In this document: in pieces, positions 1-6,200 of the stretch
Layout of the letters: every line of letters starts with the position of its first letter
Position numbering within the stretch: the stretch's first letter is position 1
Source: Pseudomonadota bacterium
GTDB lineage: Bacteria; Pseudomonadota; Gammaproteobacteria; Burkholderiales; Ferrovaceae
DNA: 6,336 nucleotides
Direction of reading: 5' to 3'
Assembly: GCA_021828745.1 (NCBI GenBank)
Contig: JAJZDE010000075.1
Location: 1 to 6,336, forward strand
Position numbers and translations under genes: made by a program
Notes under the pieces: model-generated
Seen by the model: the letters and a program-made list of their open reading frames with translations, nothing else
What the model was told of the DNA's origin: nothing
Databases searched by the model: none

Positions 1-205
1 AGCGGACTGGACTCCGGAAGCCCTGGGCCCCCTCGTCAAACAAACTGCCCTGGCCCACGGCCTCAAGATGGGGCCCCTGGGCATGCCTCTGCGCGCCATT
101 CTGTGCGGGACCGCCCACACCCCCTCCCTGGAAGTCACGCTGCACCTGATCGGACGAGAGGCCGTGACACGTCGTCTGCAGCGATTCCTGTCTCCCGGGA
201 ACTAA
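1..205 (+). CDS. gltX: Glutamyl-tRNA synthetase, C-terminal end (partial)
   Basis: This is the last 67 codons of a gene entering from the left; the reading frame starts at base 2 and ends at TAA 203-205. The fragment reads ADWTPEALGPLVKQ, then a segment with K-M-G-P-L-G-M-P-L-R near its middle, then a glycine-rich strand and a tail containing G-R-E and R-R-L. This matches the anticodon-binding C-terminal end of bacterial GluRS, where a K-x-G-x-x-x-x-P-L-R motif and a closing 'llG+e.v..Rl' helix are typical. GluRS charges tRNA-Glu with glutamate in the cytoplasm, supplying translation and tetrapyrrole synthesis. The catalytic HIGH and KMSKS motifs would lie upstream of the window. The related GlnRS or a second GluRS paralogue cannot be excluded from so short a piece. 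The gene converges with the YciI-family gene on the other strand. Confidence 0.82.
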   Translation, partial: ADWTPEALGPLVKQTALAHGLKMGPLGMPLRAILCGTAHTPSLEVTLHLIGREAVTRRLQRFLSPGN

Positions 206-213
206 AACGGCAA

Positions 214-251
214 GGGCCGCCGCTCTCCCTCAAAGATAGGAGCGGCGATCC
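214..251. terminator. Possible weak bidirectional terminator hairpin
   Basis: An 8-bp perfect inverted repeat pairs CGCCGCTC (218-225) with GAGCGGCG (240-247) around a 14-nt loop. It can be extended outward by pairing 214-216 with 249-251, leaving one mismatch. It lies between the converging 3' ends of gltX and the YciI gene, and its right arm is inside the last codons of the latter. On the - strand a short T-rich run (from AAAA at 204-207) follows about ten bases after the stem. On the + strand no T run follows. The long loop and poor U-tract make this a weak candidate, judged from position and pairing only. Confidence 0.33.
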
Positions 252-526
252 AGAAAAGCCAGGCGCCAGCGTGTGATCGTCACGCGCGCCGGCAAGCCCA
301 CCTGGGTGAAAGGGTCTGCGGCGATGAAGCGTTCGGCATCGGCTCGCTCCTCCACATCGACGATGTAAAAACTCCCCTGCGCGGTCTGCCCTGCATCGTC
401 CATCTTGGCCCCACAGGCCAACAGCCGGGATTTGTTTTCTTCCAGCCAGGCCAGATGGGCCGGACGATTTGCCTGGCGTACCGCGCCCTGTTCCGGTTTA
501 TCCCAGGTTTCAATCAGATAAGGCAT
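230..526 (-). CDS. yciI: YciI-family small protein
   Basis: A 98-residue cytoplasmic protein with no signal peptide or membrane segment, the usual length for the YciI family (ferredoxin-like alpha/beta fold). Visible family features are R21-x-x-H24-L at the start of the first helix, G51-S-F-Y-I-V strand, the D57/E59 'V.d.e...A..F' helix start, and D71-P72-F73 followed by G77. The His and the DP(F/Y) Asp are the conserved polar residues of the family; together they form a putative active-site cleft. The family is related to muconolactone isomerase-like folds, and the true substrate of most members is unknown. Start ATG 524-526 has a good Shine-Dalgarno site 8 nt upstream and its own promoter. 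The gene is divergent from suhB and convergent with gltX, so it is probably transcribed alone. The family call is firm; the symbol rests on family similarity, not proven orthology. Confidence 0.88.
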   Translation of the reverse strand: MPYLIETWDKPEQGAVRQANRPAHLAWLEENKSRLLACGAKMDDAGQTAQGSFYIVDVEERADAERFIAADPFTQVGLPARVTITRWRLAFLDRRSYL

Positions 527-534
527 GGTCGGAT

Positions 535-539
535 TCCTC
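535..539 (-). promoter_or_regulatory. Ribosome binding site of the YciI-family gene
   Basis: On the - strand GAGGA lies 8 nt before the ATG at 524-526. Its good match and spacing support that ATG as the real start. Confidence 0.75.
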
Positions 540-558
540 GTGTCAAAATGTCCCTCCG

Positions 559-587
559 ATTATCCGGGGACTGACCGCCAGGGTCAA
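559..587 (-). promoter_or_regulatory. Sigma70-type promoter of the YciI-family gene
   Basis: Read on the - strand, a -35 box TTGACC (582-587, 5 of 6 to consensus) is followed after exactly 17 bp by a -10 box GATAAT (559-564, 5 of 6). A transcript would start near 552, giving a leader of about 25 nt that includes the GAGGA ribosome binding site. Spacing and match are very good for a non-extended promoter. The -35 box overlaps one arm of the inverted repeat at 572-586. Confidence 0.68.
572..586. repeat. Short inverted repeat TGACC-N5-GGTCA over the yciI -35 box
   Basis: TGACC at 572-576 is repeated in reverse complement as GGTCA at 582-586 with 5 bases between, so half-site centres are 10 bp apart, about one helical turn. 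The right arm covers most of the -35 box of the - strand promoter and the left arm lies in its spacer. That placement would suit a repressor operator. The arms are only 5 bp, so chance occurrence is quite possible and no regulator is identified. Confidence 0.3.
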
Positions 588-588
588 T

Positions 589-611
589 TATCGATTCATT
601 CTTCGTCGATA
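589..611. repeat. Short inverted repeat TATCGA-N11-TCGATA between the divergent promoters
   Basis: TATCGA (589-594) pairs with TCGATA (606-611), with 11 bases between and half-site centres 17 bp apart. The right arm covers the region where the suhB -35 box must lie, and the left arm abuts the yciI -35 box. A protein bound here could affect both promoters. The evidence is symmetry and position only. Confidence 0.3.
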
Positions 612-632
612 TCCCGCAGACCGGCGTATAAT
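602..632 (+). promoter_or_regulatory. Probable promoter of suhB and the downstream genes
   Basis: A perfect TATAAT -10 box lies at 627-632. There is no good -35 box: the best candidate is TTCGTC at 602-607, with a 19-bp spacer, and there is no TG extension before the -10. Transcription would begin near 639, giving a leader of about 30 nt before the ATG at 669. A strong -10 with a poor -35 suggests dependence on an activator or modest basal activity. Since gaps downstream are only 5 to 33 nt and no terminator is seen, this promoter probably serves suhB through mfd. Confidence 0.55.
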
Positions 633-668
633 GAAGGGTTTCGCTGCCCAATCGAGAAGTTCGCCACC

Positions 669-1445
669 ATGCACCCCCAACTCAACATTGCCATTAAAGC
701 TGCCCGCCGGGCAGGGAACCTGATCCAGCGCGCCGCCCAGGACGTGGGCCACCTCACGGTCAGCAAGAAGGCCCATGCCGACTTCGTTTCCGAAGTGGAC
801 CGCGCCGCGGAACAAGTCATCCTGGAAATACTCGGAGAGGCTTACCCGGACCACGCCTTTCTGTGCGAAGAAAGCGGGGCCTCGGGAGATTCCCCCTACT
901 GCTGGATCATTGACCCGCTGGACGGCACCACCAACTTTCTGCATGGTTTTCCTCTCTACAGCGTCTCCATTGCCCTGGCCCATCAAGGTATCGTGACGCA
1001 GGGCGTGGTTTACGACCCGGTCCATAACGACCTGTTCACGGCCACTCGGGGCAGTGGCGCCTTTCTCAACGAGCGGCGCATCCGCGTGAGCGGGCGGACC
1101 CGTCTCGATGAATCGCTGATCGGCACGGGCTTCCCCTACAGCCACATGACCCATCAGGAGCGCTACCTGCGCATGATGGCGGAAGTCATGGGCAAGACGG
1201 CCGGTCTGCGCCGCCCCGGTTCGGCGGCCATCGACCTGGCCTATGTGGCTGCCGGGCGCTACGATGCCTTTTGGGAACTGGATCTCAAGCCTTGGGACAT
1301 TGCCGCAGGCACCCTGCTGATTCAGGAAGCGGGAGGACTGGTCTCCGACCTGGACGGAGAAGGCCGGTTTCTGGAAACCGGGAACGTGGTGGCCGGTTCT
1401 CCCAAGATATTCGGCCAACTCCTGCCGCTTTTGCAAAACGCCTGA
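669..1445 (+). CDS. suhB: Inositol-1-monophosphatase family protein SuhB
   Basis: A 258-residue soluble protein of the Mg2+/Li+-dependent inositol monophosphatase family; E. coli SuhB is slightly longer (about 267). The frame stays open upstream to 525, but ATG 669 is chosen because the protein then begins MHPQLNIAIKAARRAG, matching the SuhB amino terminus, and because the -10 box at 627-632 would lie inside the longer version. Metal-site motifs are all present: E67-E68 in 'CEESG', D82-P-L-D85-G-T-T-N, and W209-D210-I-A-A-G-T followed by E220-A-G-G. The family hydrolyses myo-inositol-1-phosphate; in E. coli SuhB also joins the Nus-factor antitermination complex on rRNA operons, so its main role may be in transcription rather than inositol metabolism. 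The ribosome binding site is weak (GAG at 654-656). It is first in a tightly packed + strand gene series. Confidence 0.95.
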   Translation: MHPQLNIAIKAARRAGNLIQRAAQDVGHLTVSKKAHADFVSEVDRAAEQVILEILGEAYPDHAFLCEESGASGDSPYCWIIDPLDGTTNFLHGFPLYSVSIALAHQGIVTQGVVYDPVHNDLFTATRGSGAFLNERRIRVSGRTRLDESLIGTGFPYSHMTHQERYLRMMAEVMGKTAGLRRPGSAAIDLAYVAAGRYDAFWELDLKPWDIAAGTLLIQEAGGLVSDLDGEGRFLETGNVVAGSPKIFGQLLPLLQNA

Positions 1446-1450
1446 GCCTC

Positions 1451-2191
1451 ATGTTCGAGCGTTTCCGCTTCGTCCTCTGTACTCCAACCCACCCCGGCAA
1501 TATCGGAGCCGCTGCCCGCGCCCTTAAAACCATGGGGTTTGGCCGACTGGTTCTCGTCAACCCCCGCCACTTTCCAGACCCCAAAGCCAGTGCGCGGGCT
1601 GCCGGAGCCGATGACCTGTTGGCACGAGCCGTGGTGTGCGCCAGCCTGGACGACGCCCTGCAGGGCGTCACCTTGAGCGTGGGGTTGACGGCCCGACGGC
1701 GCGACTTGTCTCACCCCATGCTGCCGCTGCGCGAACTGGCCTCCTCCTTGCCCCAGGAAGCACTTGGGGAAGGGGAAGTCGCGCTGGTTTTCGGGACGGA
1801 AATGTCTGGCCTGACCAACGCCGAACTGGATTTGTGCCAGATACTCGCCCATATTCCCACCGACCCTGCCTTTGGTTCCCTCAATCTGGGGGCTGCCGTC
1901 CAGTTGGTGGCCTATGAATTACGCCACGCATTGCGCCAGGAGCGCGGCCCCCAGGCGCGGGAATACCCGCTCGCCACCCATGACGACATGGAACTTTTCT
2001 ATGCCCACCTGGAGCGTGTGCTGACGGGCAGCGGTTTCCTCGACCCCCAACACCCCGGACGCCTGATGGTCCGTTTGCGCCGCCTGTTTTCCCGTGCCCG
2101 GGTGGAACGAGAGGAAATCAGCATCCTGCGTGGTATCCTGAGAACCCTGTATCCTGCCGACGACGGCAGTTCTCCCTTGAACCGAGGATAA
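1451..2191 (+). CDS. trmJ: tRNA (cytidine/uridine-32-2'-O)-methyltransferase TrmJ
   Basis: A 246-residue SPOUT-family enzyme, the same length as E. coli TrmJ. It transfers a methyl group from S-adenosylmethionine to the 2'-OH of nucleotide 32 in the tRNA anticodon loop. Motif 1 is H14-P-G-N17-I-G-A-A-A-R23-A-L-K-T-M-G, with the conserved Asn and Arg. Motif 2 is F114-G-T-E-M-S-G-L-T-N123. Motif 3, S143-L-N-L-G-A-A-V-Q, completes the trefoil knot that holds the cofactor. Residues from about 165 onward form the helical C-terminal extension typical of TrmJ. Motif 2 has Thr116 where E. coli has Arg; I recall Thr in many relatives, so this is probably normal variation. ATG 1451 is 5 nt after the suhB stop and has little Shine-Dalgarno sequence, so translation is probably coupled to suhB. 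The frame is open further upstream, inside suhB, but the protein family begins here. Confidence 0.95.
   Translation: MFERFRFVLCTPTHPGNIGAAARALKTMGFGRLVLVNPRHFPDPKASARAAGADDLLARAVVCASLDDALQGVTLSVGLTARRRDLSHPMLPLRELASSLPQEALGEGEVALVFGTEMSGLTNAELDLCQILAHIPTDPAFGSLNLGAAVQLVAYELRHALRQERGPQAREYPLATHDDMELFYAHLERVLTGSGFLDPQHPGRLMVRLRRLFSRARVEREEISILRGILRTLYPADDGSSPLNRG
2184..2188 (+). promoter_or_regulatory. Ribosome binding site of cysE
   Basis: GAGGA ends 9 nt before the cysE ATG at 2198. It lies inside the last codons of trmJ, immediately before its TAA (2189-2191), so ribosomes ending trmJ would stop right at the cysE start. It supports ATG 2198. Confidence 0.7.
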
Positions 2192-2197
2192 GTTCCC

Positions 2198-2881
2198 ATG
2201 TTGTCCCGCATCCGCGAACAAATTGACTGTGTCTTCGACCGCGATCCGGCGGTCCGTAGCCGCTGGGAGGTCGTCACCCTCTACCCCGGCTTTCACGCCA
2301 TCCTGCTTCATTGGCTGGCCCATGGGCTGTGGCAGCGCAATGCCAATTGGCTGGGACGGGCGGTCTCGCAATTCTCCCGTTTTCTGACCGGGATCGAAAT
2401 TCACCCCGGCGCAAAACTGGGGCGACGCGTATTCATCGACCACGGCATGGGGGTGGTGATCGGAGAGACCGCAGAAGTCGGTGACGATTGCACTCTTTAC
2501 CAGGGGGTGACGCTGGGCGGAACCTCCTGGAATAAAGGCAAACGTCACCCCACGCTGGCCCCCGGGGTCATCGTCGGCGCTGGCGCCAAGGTCATCGGAC
2601 CCATCGTCCTGGGTGAAGGCTGCAAGGTAGGCTCCAACGCCGTCGTGGTCAAACCGGTTCCGCCCCGCGCCACGGTCATCGGAATTCCCGGGCGACTGCT
2701 GGAAGATGACCAACACCAGCCCCTCAAGGCCGACCCCCAGTTCAGTGCCTACGGTTCCTCGCGCGATGAAAAAGACCCTCTTGCCGTGACCGTGCAGGAA
2801 CTGGTACACCTCAACGAGCAGTTGCGTCAACAAGTGGCGGAACTTTCTCGCCAGATCCATAGCCTCAAGAAAGACGTGTAA
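2198..2881 (+). CDS. cysE: Serine O-acetyltransferase, short form, with a C-terminal coiled coil
   Basis: A 227-residue enzyme that makes O-acetylserine from L-serine and acetyl-CoA, the committed step of cysteine synthesis. It is shorter than E. coli CysE (273) because most of the N-terminal helical domain is missing, as in the EpsC/short class. Seen in order: D16-P17 (serine-binding Asp region), Y29-P-G-F-H, then a left-handed beta-helix of hexapeptide repeats from about 66 to 175. Catalytic and binding residues are present: H69-P-G-A, D81-H82-G, G89-E90-T, R116-H117-P, G-A-G-A-K and V-P-P. Residues 195-223 form a regular heptad pattern ending in the tail KKDV, without the terminal Ile with which enteric CysE docks into CysK. 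It lies 6 nt after trmJ and 12 nt before iscA, which fits cysteine supply for Fe-S cluster assembly. Feedback inhibition by cysteine is usual in the family but cannot be judged here. Confidence 0.95.
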   Translation: MLSRIREQIDCVFDRDPAVRSRWEVVTLYPGFHAILLHWLAHGLWQRNANWLGRAVSQFSRFLTGIEIHPGAKLGRRVFIDHGMGVVIGETAEVGDDCTLYQGVTLGGTSWNKGKRHPTLAPGVIVGAGAKVIGPIVLGEGCKVGSNAVVVKPVPPRATVIGIPGRLLEDDQHQPLKADPQFSAYGSSRDEKDPLAVTVQELVHLNEQLRQQVAELSRQIHSLKKDV

Positions 2882-2886
2882 AGGAG
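2881..2886 (+). promoter_or_regulatory. Ribosome binding site of iscA
   Basis: AAGGAG, a near-perfect Shine-Dalgarno sequence, lies 7 nt before the ATG at 2894. Its first base is the last base of the cysE stop codon (TAA 2879-2881). It fixes the iscA start and suggests efficient translation after cysE. Confidence 0.82.
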
Positions 2887-2893
2887 AACTCCC

Positions 2894-3229
2894 ATGGCCA
2901 TTACCCTGACCGAATCTGCGGCACAACAAATTCACCAATCGCTGGCCAAACGCGGTCAGGGCATTGGACTGCGCTTTGGCACCAAAACTTCCGGCTGTTC
3001 CGGACTGGCTTATGTGGTGGACTATGCCGACGACGTGCGTGAAGGCGAAGTCACTTTCGAGACCGGTGGAACCCTCGTCGTCGTACACCGGGACCACCTT
3101 CCCTTTCTGGACGGAACCGTCATCGACTACCAGCGCACCGGACTCAATGCCGCATTCAAATTTGACAATCCCAATGTCACCGACAGCTGCGGATGCGGAG
3201 AAAGCTTCACCACGCGTACGGCAGCCTGA
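2894..3229 (+). CDS. iscA: A-type iron-sulfur carrier protein IscA
   Basis: A 111-residue cytoplasmic protein of the HesB/IscA family, close to the length of E. coli IscA (107). It starts MAITLTESAAQQI, typical of IscA. The three cluster/iron-ligand cysteines are intact: C35 in T-S-G-C-S-G, and C99 and C101 in S-C-G-C-G-E-S-F. Their numbers equal those of E. coli IscA. F-L-D-G-T and F-K-F-D-N-P-N-V before the CGCG motif also fit IscA better than ErpA or SufA, though the three are related and a role as a general A-type carrier is possible. It would accept Fe-S clusters from a scaffold and pass them to apo-proteins. No iscR, iscS or iscU lies beside it: cysE is 12 nt upstream and mfd 33 nt downstream. 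The strong ribosome binding site suggests good expression. A few residues (TTRTAA) follow the CGCGESF motif. Confidence 0.92.
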   Translation: MAITLTESAAQQIHQSLAKRGQGIGLRFGTKTSGCSGLAYVVDYADDVREGEVTFETGGTLVVVHRDHLPFLDGTVIDYQRTGLNAAFKFDNPNVTDSCGCGESFTTRTAA

Positions 3230-3262
3230 GGCATGTCTTTCCGTCACTGATTCGGTTCCTCA

Positions 3263-6200
3263 ATGTCCCCTTCACCTTTGCTGGGCGCGGCCTGGCGGTT
3301 GTCCCGGAACGCACGCGCCCCAGGTCCTCTGGTCATTCTGACCGAAAGTACGGCCCAGGCCCAACGACTGCGCGAGGAAATGGCCTGGTTCGAGCCCACC
3401 TTGCGTCTTTCCTGTCTGCCCGATTGGGAAACCCTTCCCTATGACCGGTTTTCCCCTCATCAGGACCTGGTCTCGGAACGCCTGGCCACGCTCTGGCAAA
3501 TTTCACAGGGCCAGTGCGATGTCGTACTGGTCCCCATCAGTACTGCGCTCCAGCGCCTGCCACCCGTCAGTCATCTGGCAGGGCATACCTTTGTCCTGAA
3601 ACAGGGACAAACCCTGGATGCCGAAGCCCTGCGCCAACAGATGGTCAAGGCGGGTTACAGTGCCGTTCAGCAGGTACTCAATCCCGGGGAATTCTGTCTG
3701 CGCGGCGGCGTGATCGACCTTTTTCCCATGGGGAGCGTACTGCCCTACCGCCTCGACCTCTTCGATACCACGCTGGAAACCCTGCGCACCTTCGATGTCG
3801 ACAGTCAGCGCTCACTTTACCCGGTTCCCGAGATTCGCCTGCTGCCCGCCCGGGAATTCCCCCTGGATGAAGCCGCACGATCACGCTTCCGCTCCAGTTT
3901 CCGCGAACACTTCGAAGGCGATCCCTCACGCTGCACCCTTTACCGCGACGTGGGCAACGGATTGGTCCCCGGCGGAATCGAATATTACCTGCCCCTCTTT
4001 TTCGACCAATGCGCGAGCCTGTTTGATTATCTGCCTCCTTCCTCCGTCCTGTGCCCCCTCCCCGATCTGACGACCGGGATCCGTGCCTATTGGGAATCCA
4101 TTCGCAGCCGCTGGGAACTGGTCAAGGGGGATCGCTCTTATCCCGTACTCGATCCCGCAGCGCTGTTCTTGAAAGAGGAAGAATTTTTTCTGGGGATGAA
4201 GCCTTTTTCACGGAAACAGGCATCAGAACCGGATGCCCTGCAAGCCCTCCCCCAGCTCGAGGTACTGCGTCGTTCGCCCCGCCCGCTGGAGAAACTGGAA
4301 GATTTCCTGAATTCATTCCCCGGACGGATCCTGATCCTGGCGGACAGTCTGGGGCGGCGCGAAACGTTGCGCCAGTTGTTGCGGGAGCAGGGCCTGATCC
4401 CCGAGGATGCTGCGGACTGGGCCGAGTTCCAGAATGCATCGGCGCCGCTCATGCTGAGCGTCGGGCCGCTCCTGGAAGGCTTCTCCCTGGGCCAACTGGC
4501 CCTTGTCACTGAAAACGAACTCTTCCAGAGTCAAGTCCGACAGACCCGCCGACGGGAACGCCAAAGGACCAACAGCGACAATCTGCTGCGTGACCTGACG
4601 GAAGTTCACGTGGGTGACCCGGTGGTCCACCAGGACCATGGCATCGGCCGTTTCCAGGGGCTGGTGAATCTGGACCTGGGAGAAGGGTCGGCGGAATTCA
4701 TGCAATTATCCTATGCCGGCGACGATGTCCTGTATGTCCCCGTGGCTCAGTTGCATCTGATCAGCCGTTACTCGGGCGGCCCGCCTGAAGCCGCACCGCT
4801 GCACCGATTGGGTAGCGGACAGTGGGAAAAAGCCAAACGACAGGCCGCCCGTCAGGCGCGCGATACCGCAGCCGAACTGCTCGATCTCTATGCGCGGCGC
4901 GCCACCCGTGCCGGCTGGGCCTGCCCTCTGGATGATCAGGCCTACGCCGCCTTTGCCGCAGGCTTCCCTTTCGAGGAAACCCCCGATCAATCCGCCGCCA
5001 TCGCTGCCGTACGCGCCGATCTGGCTGCCCCCAAACCCATGGATCGGTTGATCTGTGGTGACGTGGGGTTTGGCAAGACGGAAGTGGCCATGCGCGCGGC
5101 TTTTCAGGCAATCCATGCGGGGCGCCAGGTTGCCTTGCTGGTCCCCACCACCTTGCTGGCCGAACAGCATTTTCAGAACTTTTCCGATCGTTTTGCAGAT
5201 TGGCCGGTGCGGATCGCCGAACTGTCCCGCTTCCGCTCCGCCAAGGAAGTCACGGCAACCCTGCTGGCCCTGGAAGAAGGCAAAATCGATCTGGTCATCG
5301 GCACCCATAAACTGATCGGGGAAAACGTCCGCTTTGCGCGTCTGGGACTGGTCATCATCGACGAGGAGCACCGTTTCGGGGTGCGCCAAAAGGAGCGCCT
5401 CAAGGCTCTCCGTGCCGAGGTGGATGTACTCACTCTCACGGCCACCCCCATTCCCCGCACCCTCTCCCTGGCGCTCGAGGGACTGCGCGATTTCTCGGTC
5501 ATCGCCACGGCCCCGCAAAAACGCCTGGCCATCAAAACCTTCGTACATCCCCAATCGGATGGTCTGATCCGTGAGGCAGTCCTGCGCGAACTGAAGCGCG
5601 GAGGACAGCTGTATTTTCTCTATAACGAAGTAGAGACCATGGAAAATGAGCATCAGCGCCTGAGCACGCTCCTTCCGGAAGCGCGCATCGCCGTGGCCCA
5701 TGGGCAGATGCGCGAGCGGGAACTGGAACAGGTCATGCGCGATTTCTACCAGCAACGAGTCAATCTCCTGCTCTGTTCCACCATCATTGAAACCGGCATC
5801 GACGTGCCAAACGCCAATACCATCCTGATCCATCGCGCCGATCGGTTCGGTCTGGCTCAGTTGCATCAATTACGGGGACGGGTGGGGCGATCCCACCATC
5901 AGGCCTATGCTTACCTGCTCACACCGCCGGAAGACGCCCTGACCGCGACCGCCAAAAAACGTCTGGAAGCCATCCAGCAAATGGAAGAATTGGGGGCCGG
6001 ATTTTACCTGGCGCTACAGGATCTGGAAATCCGGGGCGCCGGTGAAGTCCTGGGAGATTCCCAAAGCGGAGACATCCAGGGCGTTGGATTCAACCTGTAC
6101 ACCCAGATGCTCACCCAGGCCGTGAAAGCCCTTCAGCAGGGGAAAACCTGGGATCCCGAACGCCCCCTCGACATCGCCCTGGAAATCAACCTGCATGCCC

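Noticed and set aside
525..668. A 48-codon N-terminal extension of suhB starting at ATG 525.
   Set aside because: It would cross the TATAAT box and the divergent promoters, and its sequence does not resemble SuhB, whose family N-terminus begins at 669.
631..723. A short upstream open frame starting at ATG 631 in the suhB leader.
   Set aside because: Its ATG overlaps the -10 box and lies before the expected transcription start, so it would not be in the mRNA.
588..1436. A 282-codon open frame on the - strand opposite suhB.
   Set aside because: It is a shadow of the suhB codon pattern; suhB has all its catalytic motifs on the + strand.
1271..1450. A 60-codon N-terminal extension of trmJ overlapping suhB.
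   Set aside because: The added residues are a frame shadow of suhB; TrmJ proteins begin at the position equivalent to ATG 1451.
1791..1821. Thr116 in place of Arg in TrmJ motif 2 as a sign of lost activity.
   Set aside because: As far as I recall, Thr at this position is frequent in TrmJ of related proteobacteria, and all other motif residues are intact.
3162..3190. A perfect TTGACA (3162-3167) inside iscA as a -35 box for mfd.
   Set aside because: It encodes part of the conserved K-F-D-N-P-N motif, and 17 bp downstream there is AGCTGC, which does not resemble a -10 box.
1919..3247. A 442-codon open frame on the - strand across trmJ, cysE and iscA.
   Set aside because: It lies antisense to three well-recognised genes, its translation is low-complexity and resembles no family I know, and such long antisense frames are common opposite GC-rich genes. 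No ribosome binding site supports it.
4706..5869. A 387-codon open frame on the - strand inside mfd.
   Set aside because: It is antisense to the conserved Mfd motor motifs, and its composition is what codon bias on the other strand produces. No independent gene signal.
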